Source: Ectothiorhodospira mobilis | GTDB lineage: Bacteria > Pseudomonadota > Gammaproteobacteria > Ectothiorhodospirales > Ectothiorhodospiraceae | Length of the DNA: 64,000 nucleotides | Direction of reading: 5' to 3' | NCBI RefSeq assembly: GCF_016584115.1 | Contig: NZ_NRSK01000016.1 | Coordinates: forward strand, 1-64,000 | In this document: in pieces, positions 47,768-57,400 of the stretch | How positions within the stretch are numbered: position 1 is the first letter of the stretch | Layout: every line of letters begins with the position of its first letter | Position numbers and translations under genes: made by a program | The notes under the pieces: generated by a model | Seen by the model: the letters and a program-made list of their open reading frames with translations, nothing else | Told to the model about the DNA's origin: nothing | The model's database searches: none

Positions 47768-49483
47768 ATGGACAAGGTCGTCTTCCTCTTCCTGCGGCGC
47801 ATGCGCAAGCCGCTGCTGATCCTCATCGGCGCCTACACCGTGGCGGGCCTGGGGATGATCCTCATCCCCGGGGAGGACCCCCAGGGCAATCCCTGGCGCA
47901 TGGACATCTTCCACGCCCTGTATTTCCTCAGCTACACCGCCACCACCATCGGCTTCGGGGAACTGCCCCATCCCTTCAATGCCGCCCAGCGCATGTGGGT
48001 GATGGGTTCCATCTATCTCACCGTGGTGGCCTGGCTCTACGCCATCGGCAAGATCCTCTCCCTGATCCAGGACCCGGCCTTCAACCAGGCCCTGCGGACC
48101 CAGTCCTTCGAGCGCGCGGTGGGGCGCATCTGCGATCCCTTCTACATCGTCTGCGGCTACGGGGATACGGGCTCGATGCTGGTGAAGGCCCTGGTGCACC
48201 GCGGTCACGGCGCCGTGGTGCTGGACTGGAACGGCGAGCGCATCAACGACCTGGAACTGGCGGACCTGCAGGTGCATGTGCCGGGGCTGCGGGGGGACGC
48301 GGCCCTGTCCTCCAACCTGGTGGCCTGCGGCCTGTACCACCCCTGCTGCCGGGGGGTGGTGGCGGTGACCGACAACGACGAGACCAACCTCAAGATCGCC
48401 ATCACCGGCAAGCTGCTCAACGAGCGCCTGCCGGTGATCTGCCGCGCCCACAACGCCGCCACGCGGGAGAACATGCTCTCCTTCGGTGCGGATCATGTGG
48501 TCAATCCCTTCGATGCCTTCGGCGAACGCCTGGCGCTGGCCCTGCGCTCCCCGGGGCTGTATCTGCTGCATGAATGGCTCACCAGCGTGCCGGGCACGCC
48601 CCTGCCATTGCCGGTGGATCCGCCCCGGGGGCACTGGGTGATCGTGGGCTTCGGCCGCCTGGGGCAGTCGGTGCGCCGGGGTCTGCTGGCCCAGGGGCTG
48701 ACCACCGTGGTGGTGGAGCACGATGCCGGGCGCGCCCGTTGCGACGGGCCCTGCATCCAGGGGCGGGGCACCGAGGCGGACGTGCTGCGGGAGGCCGGCA
48801 TCGAGCACGCCGCCGGGCTGGTGGCGGGCACGGACCGGGACAGCCACAACCTCTCCTGCCTGATGACGGCCCGCGACCTGAACCCGGACCTGTTTGTGGT
48901 GGCGCGGCAGAACCAGCGGGACAACCAGGCCCTGTTCCGTGCCGCCTCCCCGGACCTGCTCATGCGTCCCGGGGAGATGATCGCCGAGGCCATCCTGGCC
49001 CACCTGAGCACGCCGCTGCTGGCGCGGTTCCTGGCCCTCGCCCGCCATCGCGACCAGGACTGGGCCGACGCCCTCATCGCCCGCATCGGCGGCATCACCG
49101 GCGAGGTGGTGCCGGAGGTGTGGATGATCCGCATCGATCCCGACGGGGCCCCGGCCCTGGTCACCTTGCTGGAGGAACGCAGCGTCACCCTGGGGGCGCT
49201 TCTGGAGGCCGGTCAGCGCCGCCACTCGGGTTCGGACTGTGTGGCCCTGATGTGGATGCGCGGCGAGGAGGTGGTGCTCACCCCGGAAGCGGAGTGCCCC
49301 CTGGCCACGGAGGATCGCCTGTTGTTGTGCAGCCGCCCCCGGGTGGCGGACCGCTTCCGGCAGCTGTTGCAGGATACCCGGGCCCTGCGCTATCTGGTGA
49401 CCGGGGAGAGCCGGCCTGAAGGGCTGCTCTGGCATCGGCTCGCCCGGCACGGGCGCGGCGGCGCGTCCAACACGGCAGAATGA
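47768..49483 (+). CDS. Two-TM potassium channel with two RCK/TrkA-N modules
   Basis: 571 aa. TM1 (PLLILIGAYTVAGLGMILIP), pore helix and selectivity filter SYTATTIGFGELP (about residues 58-70), and TM2 (MGSIYLTVVAWLYAIGKILS). First RCK: FYIVCGYGDTGSMLVKALVH (Rossmann GxGxxG-type, residues ~127-146). Second RCK: HWVIVGFGRLGQSVRRGLL (about 290-308), then a TrkA-C-like domain at the end. TIGFGE in place of TVGYGD is a common variant of the filter. Two nucleotide-binding domains in one chain are expected to gate the pore. Confidence 0.9.
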   Translation: MDKVVFLFLRRMRKPLLILIGAYTVAGLGMILIPGEDPQGNPWRMDIFHALYFLSYTATTIGFGELPHPFNAAQRMWVMGSIYLTVVAWLYAIGKILSLIQDPAFNQALRTQSFERAVGRICDPFYIVCGYGDTGSMLVKALVHRGHGAVVLDWNGERINDLELADLQVHVPGLRGDAALSSNLVACGLYHPCCRGVVAVTDNDETNLKIAITGKLLNERLPVICRAHNAATRENMLSFGADHVVNPFDAFGERLALALRSPGLYLLHEWLTSVPGTPLPLPVDPPRGHWVIVGFGRLGQSVRRGLLAQGLTTVVVEHDAGRARCDGPCIQGRGTEADVLREAGIEHAAGLVAGTDRDSHNLSCLMTARDLNPDLFVVARQNQRDNQALFRAASPDLLMRPGEMIAEAILAHLSTPLLARFLALARHRDQDWADALIARIGGITGEVVPEVWMIRIDPDGAPALVTLLEERSVTLGALLEAGQRRHSGSDCVALMWMRGEEVVLTPEAECPLATEDRLLLCSRPRVADRFRQLLQDTRALRYLVTGESRPEGLLWHRLARHGRGGASNTAE

Positions 49484-49497
49484 GAGAGGAGCCCACC

Positions 49498-49890
49498 ATG
49501 AGCAAAGATTCCAACAGAGGTTCCCGCCTGGACCGGGTGGTGGCTGAGAGTCAGCGCCAGCGCCAGGAACGGGAACAGGGCTATCGGGCCCGGGCCCTGA
49601 AGATGTATCCCTGGGTGTGCGGCCGCTGCGGCCGTACCTTCGACCACCGCAACGTGCACGAGCTCACCGTGCATCACCGGGACCACAATCACGACAACAA
49701 TCCGCTGGACGGGTCCAACTGGGAGCTGTTGTGCGTCTACTGCCACGACAACGAGCACCAGCGCCTCATCGAGGCGGCCCGCGGAGGGAGCGGTGATGGC
49801 CCCGCGGGGGCCCGGGGCGCCACCCATAACCCCTTCGCCGCCCTGGGGGATCTGCTCAAGGGGGAGGGGGACGACGGAAAGTCCCTGTAA
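49498..49890 (+). CDS. yajD: YajD-type HNH nuclease-like protein
   Basis: 130 aa from ATG 49498, behind GAGAGGAGC. It has a zinc-binding HNH motif: CGRCGRTFDHRNVHELTVHH (about residues 42-61), RDHNHDNNPLDGSNWELLC and VYCHDNEHQR. This matches the small YajD family of HNH proteins. The C-terminal 35 residues are low-complexity. The cellular role of YajD is not established. Confidence 0.9.
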   Translation: MSKDSNRGSRLDRVVAESQRQRQEREQGYRARALKMYPWVCGRCGRTFDHRNVHELTVHHRDHNHDNNPLDGSNWELLCVYCHDNEHQRLIEAARGGSGDGPAGARGATHNPFAALGDLLKGEGDDGKSL

Positions 49891-49957
49891 AGCGTCGTCT
49901 TGACCGGCCTGTGGCCGCGGCGTAGCTTCCCAGGGAGATCCCCACCGGAGGCAGGCC

Positions 49958-50113
49958 ATGGGTGCGCAATTGGATGTGAAGATGCTCGAGGGGCTGATGA
50001 TCATCGCCGTGGTGATCGTCTTCGGTCTGTGGCAGTTCCGTTCCCTGCGCCGGGACCGCGAGGAACTGCAGCGGCGCAAGGCGGAGCGGGAGAAGGGACA
50101 GGATCAGCGATAG
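49958..50113 (+). CDS. 51-aa single-pass membrane protein
   Basis: ATG 49958, with CCGGAGG 8 bp upstream, opens a short frame MGAQLDVKMLEG followed by one TM (LMIIAVVIVFGLWQF). A highly charged helix (SLRRDREELQRRKAEREKGQ) runs to the TAG at 50111. The good ribosome site and membrane/charged layout make it a credible small gene between yajD and the epimerase. No family is recognised. Confidence 0.6.
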   Translation: MGAQLDVKMLEGLMIIAVVIVFGLWQFRSLRRDREELQRRKAEREKGQDQR

Positions 50114-50189
50114 CCCGGCGACGGCGTTCCCCGGGGCAGTCCCCTCCGGGGGCGGCCCCACCCAGACAGGAAGCGTTCAAGGAGCCAGC

Positions 50190-51104
50190 ATGAGAATCCT
50201 CATCACCGGCGGTACCGGCTTTGTCGGTGCCCGTCTCATCCAGCGTCTGCAGCCCCAGGGGCACACCTTCGTCGTCCTCACACGCAGTGTGGCCAGTGCC
50301 CGGCGCCGTCTGGGCAACGGCAATCACCTGGAGTTCGTCCCCTGGGACGCCCGTTCCCCGCTCCCGCCGGAGGTGCTGGCGGAGGTGGACGCGGCGGTGA
50401 ACCTGGTGGGGGAGAGCATCGCCGCCCGCCGCTGGACGCCGCAGCAGAAGAAACGCATCCTGCAGTCCCGCATCGAACCCACCCGCGCCCTGGTGGAGGG
50501 CATCAACCGGCACGCCCCCCGTTGCCGCGTGCTGGTCTCCGCCTCCGCCATCGGTTATTACCCGGTGAACCGCCCCGGGGCCATGGACGAGGACACCCCC
50601 CCGGCGGAGGGCTTCATGGCCCGCATCTGCCGGGACTGGGAGGCGGAGGCCCGGAACGTGAAAGACGGGGTGCGCCTGGTGATCCCGCGCATCGGTGTGG
50701 TCCTGGGGCGTGGCGGCGGGGTCATCGACCGCCTCCTGCCCATCTTCAGGATGGGGCTCGGAGGCCCCGTGGGCAACGGCCGGCAGGTGATGAGCTGGAT
50801 CCACGTGGATGATCTGGCCGGGATCCTGGACCGGGCCCTGAAGGACGAGGCCATGCAGGGGGTCTATAACGCCGTGGCCCCCCATCCGGTGACGAACCGG
50901 GACTTCTCCCGCGCCTTCGGACGCGCCCTGGGGCGGCCCGCGCTGCTGCCGGTGCCCGCCTTCGTGCTGCGCGCGGCCATGGGGGAGATGGCCACCATCG
51001 TGCTGGATTCCCAGGAGGTCTCGGGGCAGCGGATCCAGGAGGCCGGCTACGACTTCCTCTATCCGCGCATCGAGCATGCCCTGGCCGAGGTCGCCGATGG
51101 CTGA
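50190..51104 (+). CDS. TIGR01777-family NAD(P)-binding epimerase-like protein
   Basis: 304 aa from ATG 50190. The Rossmann start MRILITGGTGFVGARLIQRL and NLVGESIAARRWTPQQKKRI (about residues 71-90) are the signatures of the TIGR01777/YfcH group. The C-terminal DUF1731-like part (LGRPALLPVPAFVLRAAMGE) completes the family. The substrate is unknown. Its stop overlaps an ATG of the next frame, and the downstream membrane gene starts 14 bp later. Confidence 0.92.
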   Translation: MRILITGGTGFVGARLIQRLQPQGHTFVVLTRSVASARRRLGNGNHLEFVPWDARSPLPPEVLAEVDAAVNLVGESIAARRWTPQQKKRILQSRIEPTRALVEGINRHAPRCRVLVSASAIGYYPVNRPGAMDEDTPPAEGFMARICRDWEAEARNVKDGVRLVIPRIGVVLGRGGGVIDRLLPIFRMGLGGPVGNGRQVMSWIHVDDLAGILDRALKDEAMQGVYNAVAPHPVTNRDFSRAFGRALGRPALLPVPAFVLRAAMGEMATIVLDSQEVSGQRIQEAGYDFLYPRIEHALAEVADG

Positions 51105-51117
51105 GGAGGGGACGGCG

Positions 51118-51588
51118 ATGGTGATCCGGCATCCCGATCCCCTGGCCATCCTGCTGCAGGCCCTGCCGGCGGTGGGGCTGGTGGGGTACGGCACCTTTTT
51201 CCTGCGCCAGACCCTGGTGGGGTATCCGCCGCCTCCGGCCAACCTGGCCATCCTGGTGCTGCTGGCGGTCATGCTGGGCTATGCCCTGTGGAAGCTCTCC
51301 CCACTGACGGTGTACCGCTTCCACCATTCGCCGGCCCGGGTGCACATCCAGCAACTGGGGATCACCGGCCTGCGTCCCGTGCTGGAGCATGACCTGTCCC
51401 AGGTACAGCGCATCAGCATCGAGCGCTATCCCTTCGGCCGGGGCCATCGCTACGTGGTCTGCCTGCACCTGAGGGACGGGCGGCGCATCATCGACGGCCT
51501 GCCGGATGCCGTCTCCCCCGAGCCCATCCACGATTTCGCCGTGCGCGTGGCCCGGTTCTACGGCCTGGCCCCGGGGCCGGGGGCCTAG
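51118..51588 (+). CDS. Hypothetical two-TM membrane protein
   Basis: 156 aa from ATG 51118, chosen because GAGGAGG lies 8 bp upstream; ATG 51097 is an alternative. Two TM segments, LLQALPAVGLVGYGTFFL and ANLAILVLLAVMLGYALWKL, are followed by a soluble beta-rich C-terminus (VHIQQLGITGLRPVLEHDLS; RYVVCLHLRDGRRIIDGLPD). That layout resembles PH-like (bPH/DUF2244-type) domains. Co-transcription with the upstream epimerase is likely. Function unknown. Confidence 0.65.
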   Translation: MVIRHPDPLAILLQALPAVGLVGYGTFFLRQTLVGYPPPPANLAILVLLAVMLGYALWKLSPLTVYRFHHSPARVHIQQLGITGLRPVLEHDLSQVQRISIERYPFGRGHRYVVCLHLRDGRRIIDGLPDAVSPEPIHDFAVRVARFYGLAPGPGA

Positions 51589-51652
51589 AACGGGCAGGTC
51601 CCGCCCCGGGTGGGCGCGTTCACCCGCATGTGCCGGCCCCGGTGGCGGGCCC

Positions 51653-52723
51653 TTAAGTCCGGCTGGCGTTGAGGATGGCGGTGGCGATGTGCCGGGGTCT
51701 GACCCCCGGCAGGTCCAGCGCCTCCCGCTGTATGGTCCGGGAGATGGCCACCTCCAGCCCCTCCGGATCCAGGGGCAGCCCCTGCAGTGCCTGCGCGATG
51801 CGGTCCATGCCCGTCTCCGGGAATATGGTGAAGTCGCCGCTCAGGGACAGCTGCGCCACACGGCCGTCCCGGGACAGCAGCCGGGCGCGGACCAGGCCTC
51901 CGGGGGCCTTCTCCGCGCCATCGGCCAGGTGGGTCCCCTCGGCGATCTTGACCCCGTCCTCCACGAAGCGGCGGCCCTTCTGGTGGGTCCATTCCGGGTC
52001 CGCCAGGGTCCGCTCCTGTTCGGCGATGGCGGCCTCCTCGGCGGGGGTGGGGGCGTCCGGCACCGGCTCCACCCCCAGACGCTCCCGCAGGGCCTGCAGG
52101 AAAGTGGCGATGACCTGCCCCCGGGAGGGTGGGTGCTCCAGCTCCCGGGAGAGGGTGGTGATGTAGTCGTTCATGCCCTGGCGCAGCTTGTCGCGGAACT
52201 TCTCCGAGGGGACCCTGAGGCAACGGGCCATGGTGTCCACGTCGAAGTCGAACAGGAAGCTGCCCACCATGATGGTGGCCTGTCCCAGGGTGGCCGCGCC
52301 GGTGCCGCCGATTTTGCGCCCGTTCACCTGGATGTCGTTCACGGGACGGAAGTGGGCGTCCACCCCCAGACGCCGGTAGGTCTCCACCACCGGATCGGTG
52401 AAGTGGCCGTAGATCTCGGCGATGCGCCGGGGGGCGAGGTGCGCCGGGTAGATGAAGTGGAAGAAGAGCTGATGCCGGTCCAGATAGACGGCGCCGCCCC
52501 CCACGCGGCGGCGGATCACCGGCAGGCCCTGTTCCCGGCAGAAGGCCTCGTTCACCTCCTGGGCAATGTCCTGGTGCAGCCCCACGCAGACATAGGGATC
52601 CGAGGGGTTGAGTAGGGTGAGTACCGGATCATCGCCGGCGGCCAGGGCCCCGGCGATGCCGTGATACACCGCCTGGGAGCGGTGAGGGGGCTGGTGGTCC
52701 AGGTCCAGGATGCGCAGTCGCAT
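51653..52723 (-). CDS. Lipoate-protein ligase A family protein
   Basis: 356 aa from ATG 52723. The BPL/LPL catalytic domain carries RRVGGGAVYLDRHQLFFHFI (about residues 74-93), VNDIQVNGRKIGGTGAATLG (catalytic Lys, about 130-149) and VGSFLFDFD. The C-terminal part (WTHQKGRRFVEDGVKIAEGT onward) resembles the accessory LplA C-domain needed for lipoate activation. It lies upstream of fumA's 3' end in the opposite transcriptional sense of the signalling genes. Its protein target is not in the window. Confidence 0.88.
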   Translation of the reverse strand: MRLRILDLDHQPPHRSQAVYHGIAGALAAGDDPVLTLLNPSDPYVCVGLHQDIAQEVNEAFCREQGLPVIRRRVGGGAVYLDRHQLFFHFIYPAHLAPRRIAEIYGHFTDPVVETYRRLGVDAHFRPVNDIQVNGRKIGGTGAATLGQATIMVGSFLFDFDVDTMARCLRVPSEKFRDKLRQGMNDYITTLSRELEHPPSRGQVIATFLQALRERLGVEPVPDAPTPAEEAAIAEQERTLADPEWTHQKGRRFVEDGVKIAEGTHLADGAEKAPGGLVRARLLSRDGRVAQLSLSGDFTIFPETGMDRIAQALQGLPLDPEGLEVAISRTIQREALDLPGVRPRHIATAILNASRT

Positions 52724-52775
52724 GGTCTCTCCATGAGGGGGCTGCATGGCCGGCCCCCGGCGGGGCCGTTGCGGA

Positions 52776-54281
52776 TCAGGACCTGCCCTGCTGGATGCGC
52801 AGACGCCACTCCCGGGGGCCGGTTTCGTGCACCGAGGTACCCTGGCTGTCCACCGCCACGGTCACGGGCATGTCCTTCACCTCGAATTCATAGATGGCTT
52901 CCATGCCCAGGTCCTCGAAGGCCAGTACCCGGGCGGAGCGGATGGCCCTGGACACCAGATAGGCGGCGCCGCCCACGGCCGTGAGGTAGACGGCTCCGTG
53001 GTCGCGGATGGCCGCCACCGCCTCCGGTCCGCGCTCGGCCTTGCCCACCATGCCCAGCAGGCCGGTGTCCTGCAGCATGCGGCGGGTGAACTTGTCCATG
53101 CGCGTGGAGGTGGTGGGACCGGCGGGGCCCATCACCTCGTCGCCCACCGGGTCCACCGGGCCCACGTAGTAGATGAAGCGGTTGTGGAAATCCACGGGCA
53201 GGGGTTCGCCCCGGTCCAGCATCTGTACCAGGCGCTTGTGGGCGGCGTCCCGCCCGGTGAGCAGGCGGCCGTTGAGCAGCAGCACCTCGCCGGGCTTCCA
53301 GGTGGCCACCTCCTCGGGGGTGACCCGGTCCAGATCCACGCGGCGCCCCTCTGCAGGATCATAGTCCAGGGCCGGCCAGTCCTCCAGGGCGGGGGGCACC
53401 AGGTCCGCCGGGCCGCTGCCGTCCAGCTCAAAGTGCACGTGGCGGGTGGCGGCGCAGTTGGGGATCAGGGCCACGGGCAGGGAGGCGGCGTGGGTGGGGT
53501 AGTCCAGGATCTTCACGTCCACCACGGTGGTGAGCCCGCCCACCCCCTGGGCGCCGATGCCCAGGGCGTTGACCTTGTCGTACAGCTCCAGGCGCAGCTC
53601 CTCCACCCGGTTGGCCGGGCCCCGCTCCCGCAGTTCGTGGATGTCCACCGGGGCCATGAGGGATTCCTTGGCCATGAGCATGGCCTTCTCCGGGGTGCCG
53701 CCGATGCCCAGACCCAGGATGCCCGGCGGGCACCAGCCGGCGCCCAGGCCGGGCAGGGTCTGGAGCACCCAGTCCACGATGGAGTCGGAGGGGTTGAGCA
53801 TGGCCAGCTTGGCCTTGTTCTCGGAGCCGCCCCCCTTGGCGGCGCAGATCACCTCCAGGCGGTCGCCGGGCACCATCTCGGTGTGCACCACCGCCGGGGT
53901 GTTGTCCCGGGTGTTGCGCCGTGCCCCGGCGGGATCGGCCAGCACCGAGGCCCGCAGGGGGTTGTCGGGATGGGTGTAGGCGCGGCGCACCCCCTCGTCC
54001 ACCATGGCCTGCAGGCTCATGTCCGCCTCCCAGCGCAGGTCCATGCCGATCTTGAGAAAGACCACGGCGATGCCGGTGTCCTGACAGAGGGGGCGGTGGC
54101 CCTGGGCGCACATGCGGGAATTGACCAGGATCTGGGCCAGGGCGTCCCGGGCCGCCGGCGAGGCCTCCTGCTCGTGGGCGCGCACCAGGGCCTGCACAAA
54201 ATCCCTGGGGTGGTAATAGCTGATGAACTGGAAGGCGTCGGCGATGCTCTGGATCAGGTCTTCCTGGCGGATGACGGACAT
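52776..54281 (-). CDS. fumA: Class I (Fe-S) fumarate hydratase
   Basis: Interconverts fumarate and malate in the TCA cycle. The protein is 501 aa, the single-chain oxygen-sensitive [4Fe-4S] type. The alpha region has CQDTGIAVVFLKIG (first Fe-S Cys, about residue 66), AKGGGSENKAKLAMLNPSDS, and GWCPPGILGLGIGGTPEKAM (second Cys). The beta region has MGPAGPTTSTRMDKFTRRML and IRDHGAVYLTAVGGAAYLVS. It is divergent from the hybrid kinase and 52 bp from the lipoate-ligase gene on the same strand. Confidence 0.95.
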   Translation of the reverse strand: MSVIRQEDLIQSIADAFQFISYYHPRDFVQALVRAHEQEASPAARDALAQILVNSRMCAQGHRPLCQDTGIAVVFLKIGMDLRWEADMSLQAMVDEGVRRAYTHPDNPLRASVLADPAGARRNTRDNTPAVVHTEMVPGDRLEVICAAKGGGSENKAKLAMLNPSDSIVDWVLQTLPGLGAGWCPPGILGLGIGGTPEKAMLMAKESLMAPVDIHELRERGPANRVEELRLELYDKVNALGIGAQGVGGLTTVVDVKILDYPTHAASLPVALIPNCAATRHVHFELDGSGPADLVPPALEDWPALDYDPAEGRRVDLDRVTPEEVATWKPGEVLLLNGRLLTGRDAAHKRLVQMLDRGEPLPVDFHNRFIYYVGPVDPVGDEVMGPAGPTTSTRMDKFTRRMLQDTGLLGMVGKAERGPEAVAAIRDHGAVYLTAVGGAAYLVSRAIRSARVLAFEDLGMEAIYEFEVKDMPVTVAVDSQGTSVHETGPREWRLRIQQGRS

Positions 54282-54478
54282 GGACGGACTCCGGAAAGAG
54301 AGAAGGGACTTGGGACAGCGGAGCCGGATCGCGGCGGCCCCGGCAAGCGGTGCATGTTACCCAGCAATGCGCGTCCAGGGCCATCCCCGGGCATCCCGGT
54401 GCATGCCTGGAGATTGATTCCTCGCAGATTGGGTCGATAGAGTAGGCCCACCAAAGGTTCCATCCATGTCCCGGGGGC

Positions 54479-57400
54479 ATGATCATGGGCATCCATCGGC
54501 CGGAGCCGCCGCCGGCCCCGAAGACACCGGCCGGCCGCCGTCCGGCCCTCTCCCTGCGTTGGCTCATCGGTGTCCCCGTGGTGCTGGTCACGCTGCTGTC
54601 CGTGGGCATCGTCGCCGGGCTGGCCCTGTACCAGGGCCGCCTGGCGGTGGACGACATGGCCCGCCAGTTGCGCTCCGACGTCTTGTATCGGGTGGAGGAT
54701 CAACTCACCCACTACCTGGAAGTTCCCCTGCGGGTGAACGCCCACAATGCCCGGGCCCTGCGCTCCGGCGTGCTGGATCTGGACGATCCCGGGACGGTGC
54801 AGCGCTATTTCCACAACGTGATCGAGACCCATCCCTCCCTGGCCTATGCCTTCTTCGGCACCGTGGAGGGGGAGTTCTACGGGGCCCGGCGCACGGCCGA
54901 GGGAAAGATCCAGGTGGTGCGCGCCGGCAGGACCACCGGCGGGGACTCCCACAACTTCTCCACCAATGCCCTGGGGGATGCCGTGGCTCTGCAGCAGGTC
55001 TACCCCGGGTATGACCCCCGTACCCGCCCCTGGTACCAGGCCGGCGTGGACCAGGGCGGCCCGATATGGACCCCCATCTACCGCCATTTCGTCCTCCATG
55101 ACCTGGCCCTGACGGCGGTCCGGCCCTATTGGGATGAGCAGGGCCGGTTGCGGGGGGTGTTCGGGGTGGACCATGTCCTCACCCAGGTGCATGACTTTCT
55201 CGAATCCATCGACCTCAGCCCCCATGCCCGCATCTTCGTGCTGCAGCAGGACGGCCATCTGGTGGCCGCCTCCACGGCCCCCGAGGGGGGCTTTTTCCGC
55301 GAGGTGGAGGGCCGTTTCCAGCCCATCCGGGCGGTGGATTCCGGACTGCCGGCGGTGGAGGCTGCTGCTGAACTGCTGCGCCGGCGGCCCGGCGGGCTGG
55401 CGGCTGTGCGCGGGGAGGAACTGCTCAGTTTTTCCCTGGACGGGGAACCCCAGTATCTGCAATTGGAACCCTTTGCCCCGGCCCCCGGACTGGACTGGGT
55501 TCTGGCTGTGGTGGTGCCGGAACGGGACTTCATGGGGGGCATCCAGGCCCAGACCCGGCGCACCCTGGGGATCATCGCTGCCGTGGTCCTGCTGGCGGTG
55601 CTGCTGGGGGTGTGGATGGCGGGCCGTATCGCGGCCCCCATGGAACGTCTGGGGCAGGATGCGGATCGCCTGGCCCGGGGCGACTGGGAACGCCGTCCCC
55701 GCCATACCCTGATCCGTGAATACAATCAGCTGGACCGGGCCTTCCAGGCCATGGCGGCGCGGCTGCGGGAGCAGTTCCGGCGGTTGCAGGCCCAGTCCCG
55801 GGAGATCCGCGATCACAACCGCCAGCTGGAGCGGCGGGTGGCGGAGCGCACCGCCGAACTGGCCCGGGCCAGCAACCGCTTGCGGGCCTTCTTCGACAAC
55901 ATCCCCGGCTACATCGTCCTCATCGACCGGGACTACCGCATTGTCAGCGCCAGTCAGCAACTGCTGGCGGCCTTCGGGATCGATGACCCGGACCAGGCCA
56001 TCAACCAGCCCTGTTACCGCCTGGCCTGGGAACAGGACCAGCCCTGTCAGCAGTGCGTGCTGCGGGAGTGTTTCAGGACGGGGCAGCCGGTGGTGCGCTA
56101 TTCCACACCGGAGGAGGAGGCCCGGTTCAACGGCCGCTCCATGCAGATCTTCAACGGCCCCATCCTGGACGAACACGGCAACGTCATCGGTGGCATGGTG
56201 TACTACTCGGACATCACCGATCTGCGCACCATGGAACGGCAGCTCATCGCCGCCCGGGAGGTGGCCGAGGCGGCCAATCAGGCCAAGAGCGAGTTCCTGG
56301 CGCGCATGAGCCACGAGATCCGCACCCCCATGAACGCCATCCTGGGTCTGAGCGACCTGGTGCTGCTGGAGGAGGGGGTGCAGGGGCAGTCCCGGGAGTT
56401 CATGCAGATCATCCAGCACTCGGCCCGGCACCTGCTCACCGTGATCAACGACATCCTGGACCTGTCCAAGATCGAGGCGGGCCGCATGGAACTGGTGGAG
56501 GGGGATTTCGATCTGTACCGGGCCCTGGAGCAGGTGGTGGGCACCCTCACGGTGCCTGCGCGGGAGAAGGGCCTGTGGCTGCGCCTGGAGCGGGCCCCGG
56601 ATCTGCCCCGTTATCTCTACGGGGATGCCCATCGCCTGGGACAGATCCTCATCAACCTGGTGGGTAACGCCGTCAAGTTCACCGCCACGGGCGGCGTGGA
56701 GATCCGTGTGGCCCATGCAGGAAGGGAGGGGGAGGCCGTGCGCCTGGAATTCGCGGTCCGGGACACGGGACAGGGGATCCCGGAAGACCGCCAGGAGGTC
56801 ATCTTTGACACCTTCACCCAGGGGGACGGCTCGGCGGAGCGGCACCATGGTGGAACCGGTTTGGGGCTGGCCATCACCCGCCAGCTGGTGGAGAAGATGG
56901 GCGGGACGATCCGCGTGGAGAGCGTCCCGGGCCAGGGCAGCACCTTTCGTTTCAGCGCCCTGTTCCGCCCCGGCGACCCCCAGCGGGTGCCTGCCGCCGA
57001 TGGCGGGCATGGCGCCGGTGCCGCCCTGGTGGGGCATACCCGCAGTTGGCGGGTGCTGCTGGTGGAGGATACCCCCGCCAATGTGGTGCTGGCGCGGCAG
57101 CTGCTCAAGCGCCTGGGGCACGAGATCACGGTGGCGGGGGACGCCCCCTCGGCCCTGGATCTGCTGGGGGAGGGGGGCTTCGATCTCGTGCTCATGGACG
57201 TGGAGATGCCGGGGATGAACGGGTTCGAGGCCACCCGCCGTATCCGCGCGGGCGAGGCCGGGGAGGATAACCGCCACCTGCCGGTGATCGGCGTGACCGC
57301 CCATGCCCTGAGCGAATACCGGGAGCGCGGCCTGGCGGCGGGCATGGATGACTATGTCTTCAAACCCATCAGCCTGGGGGAACTGGGCCGCACCATCGAT

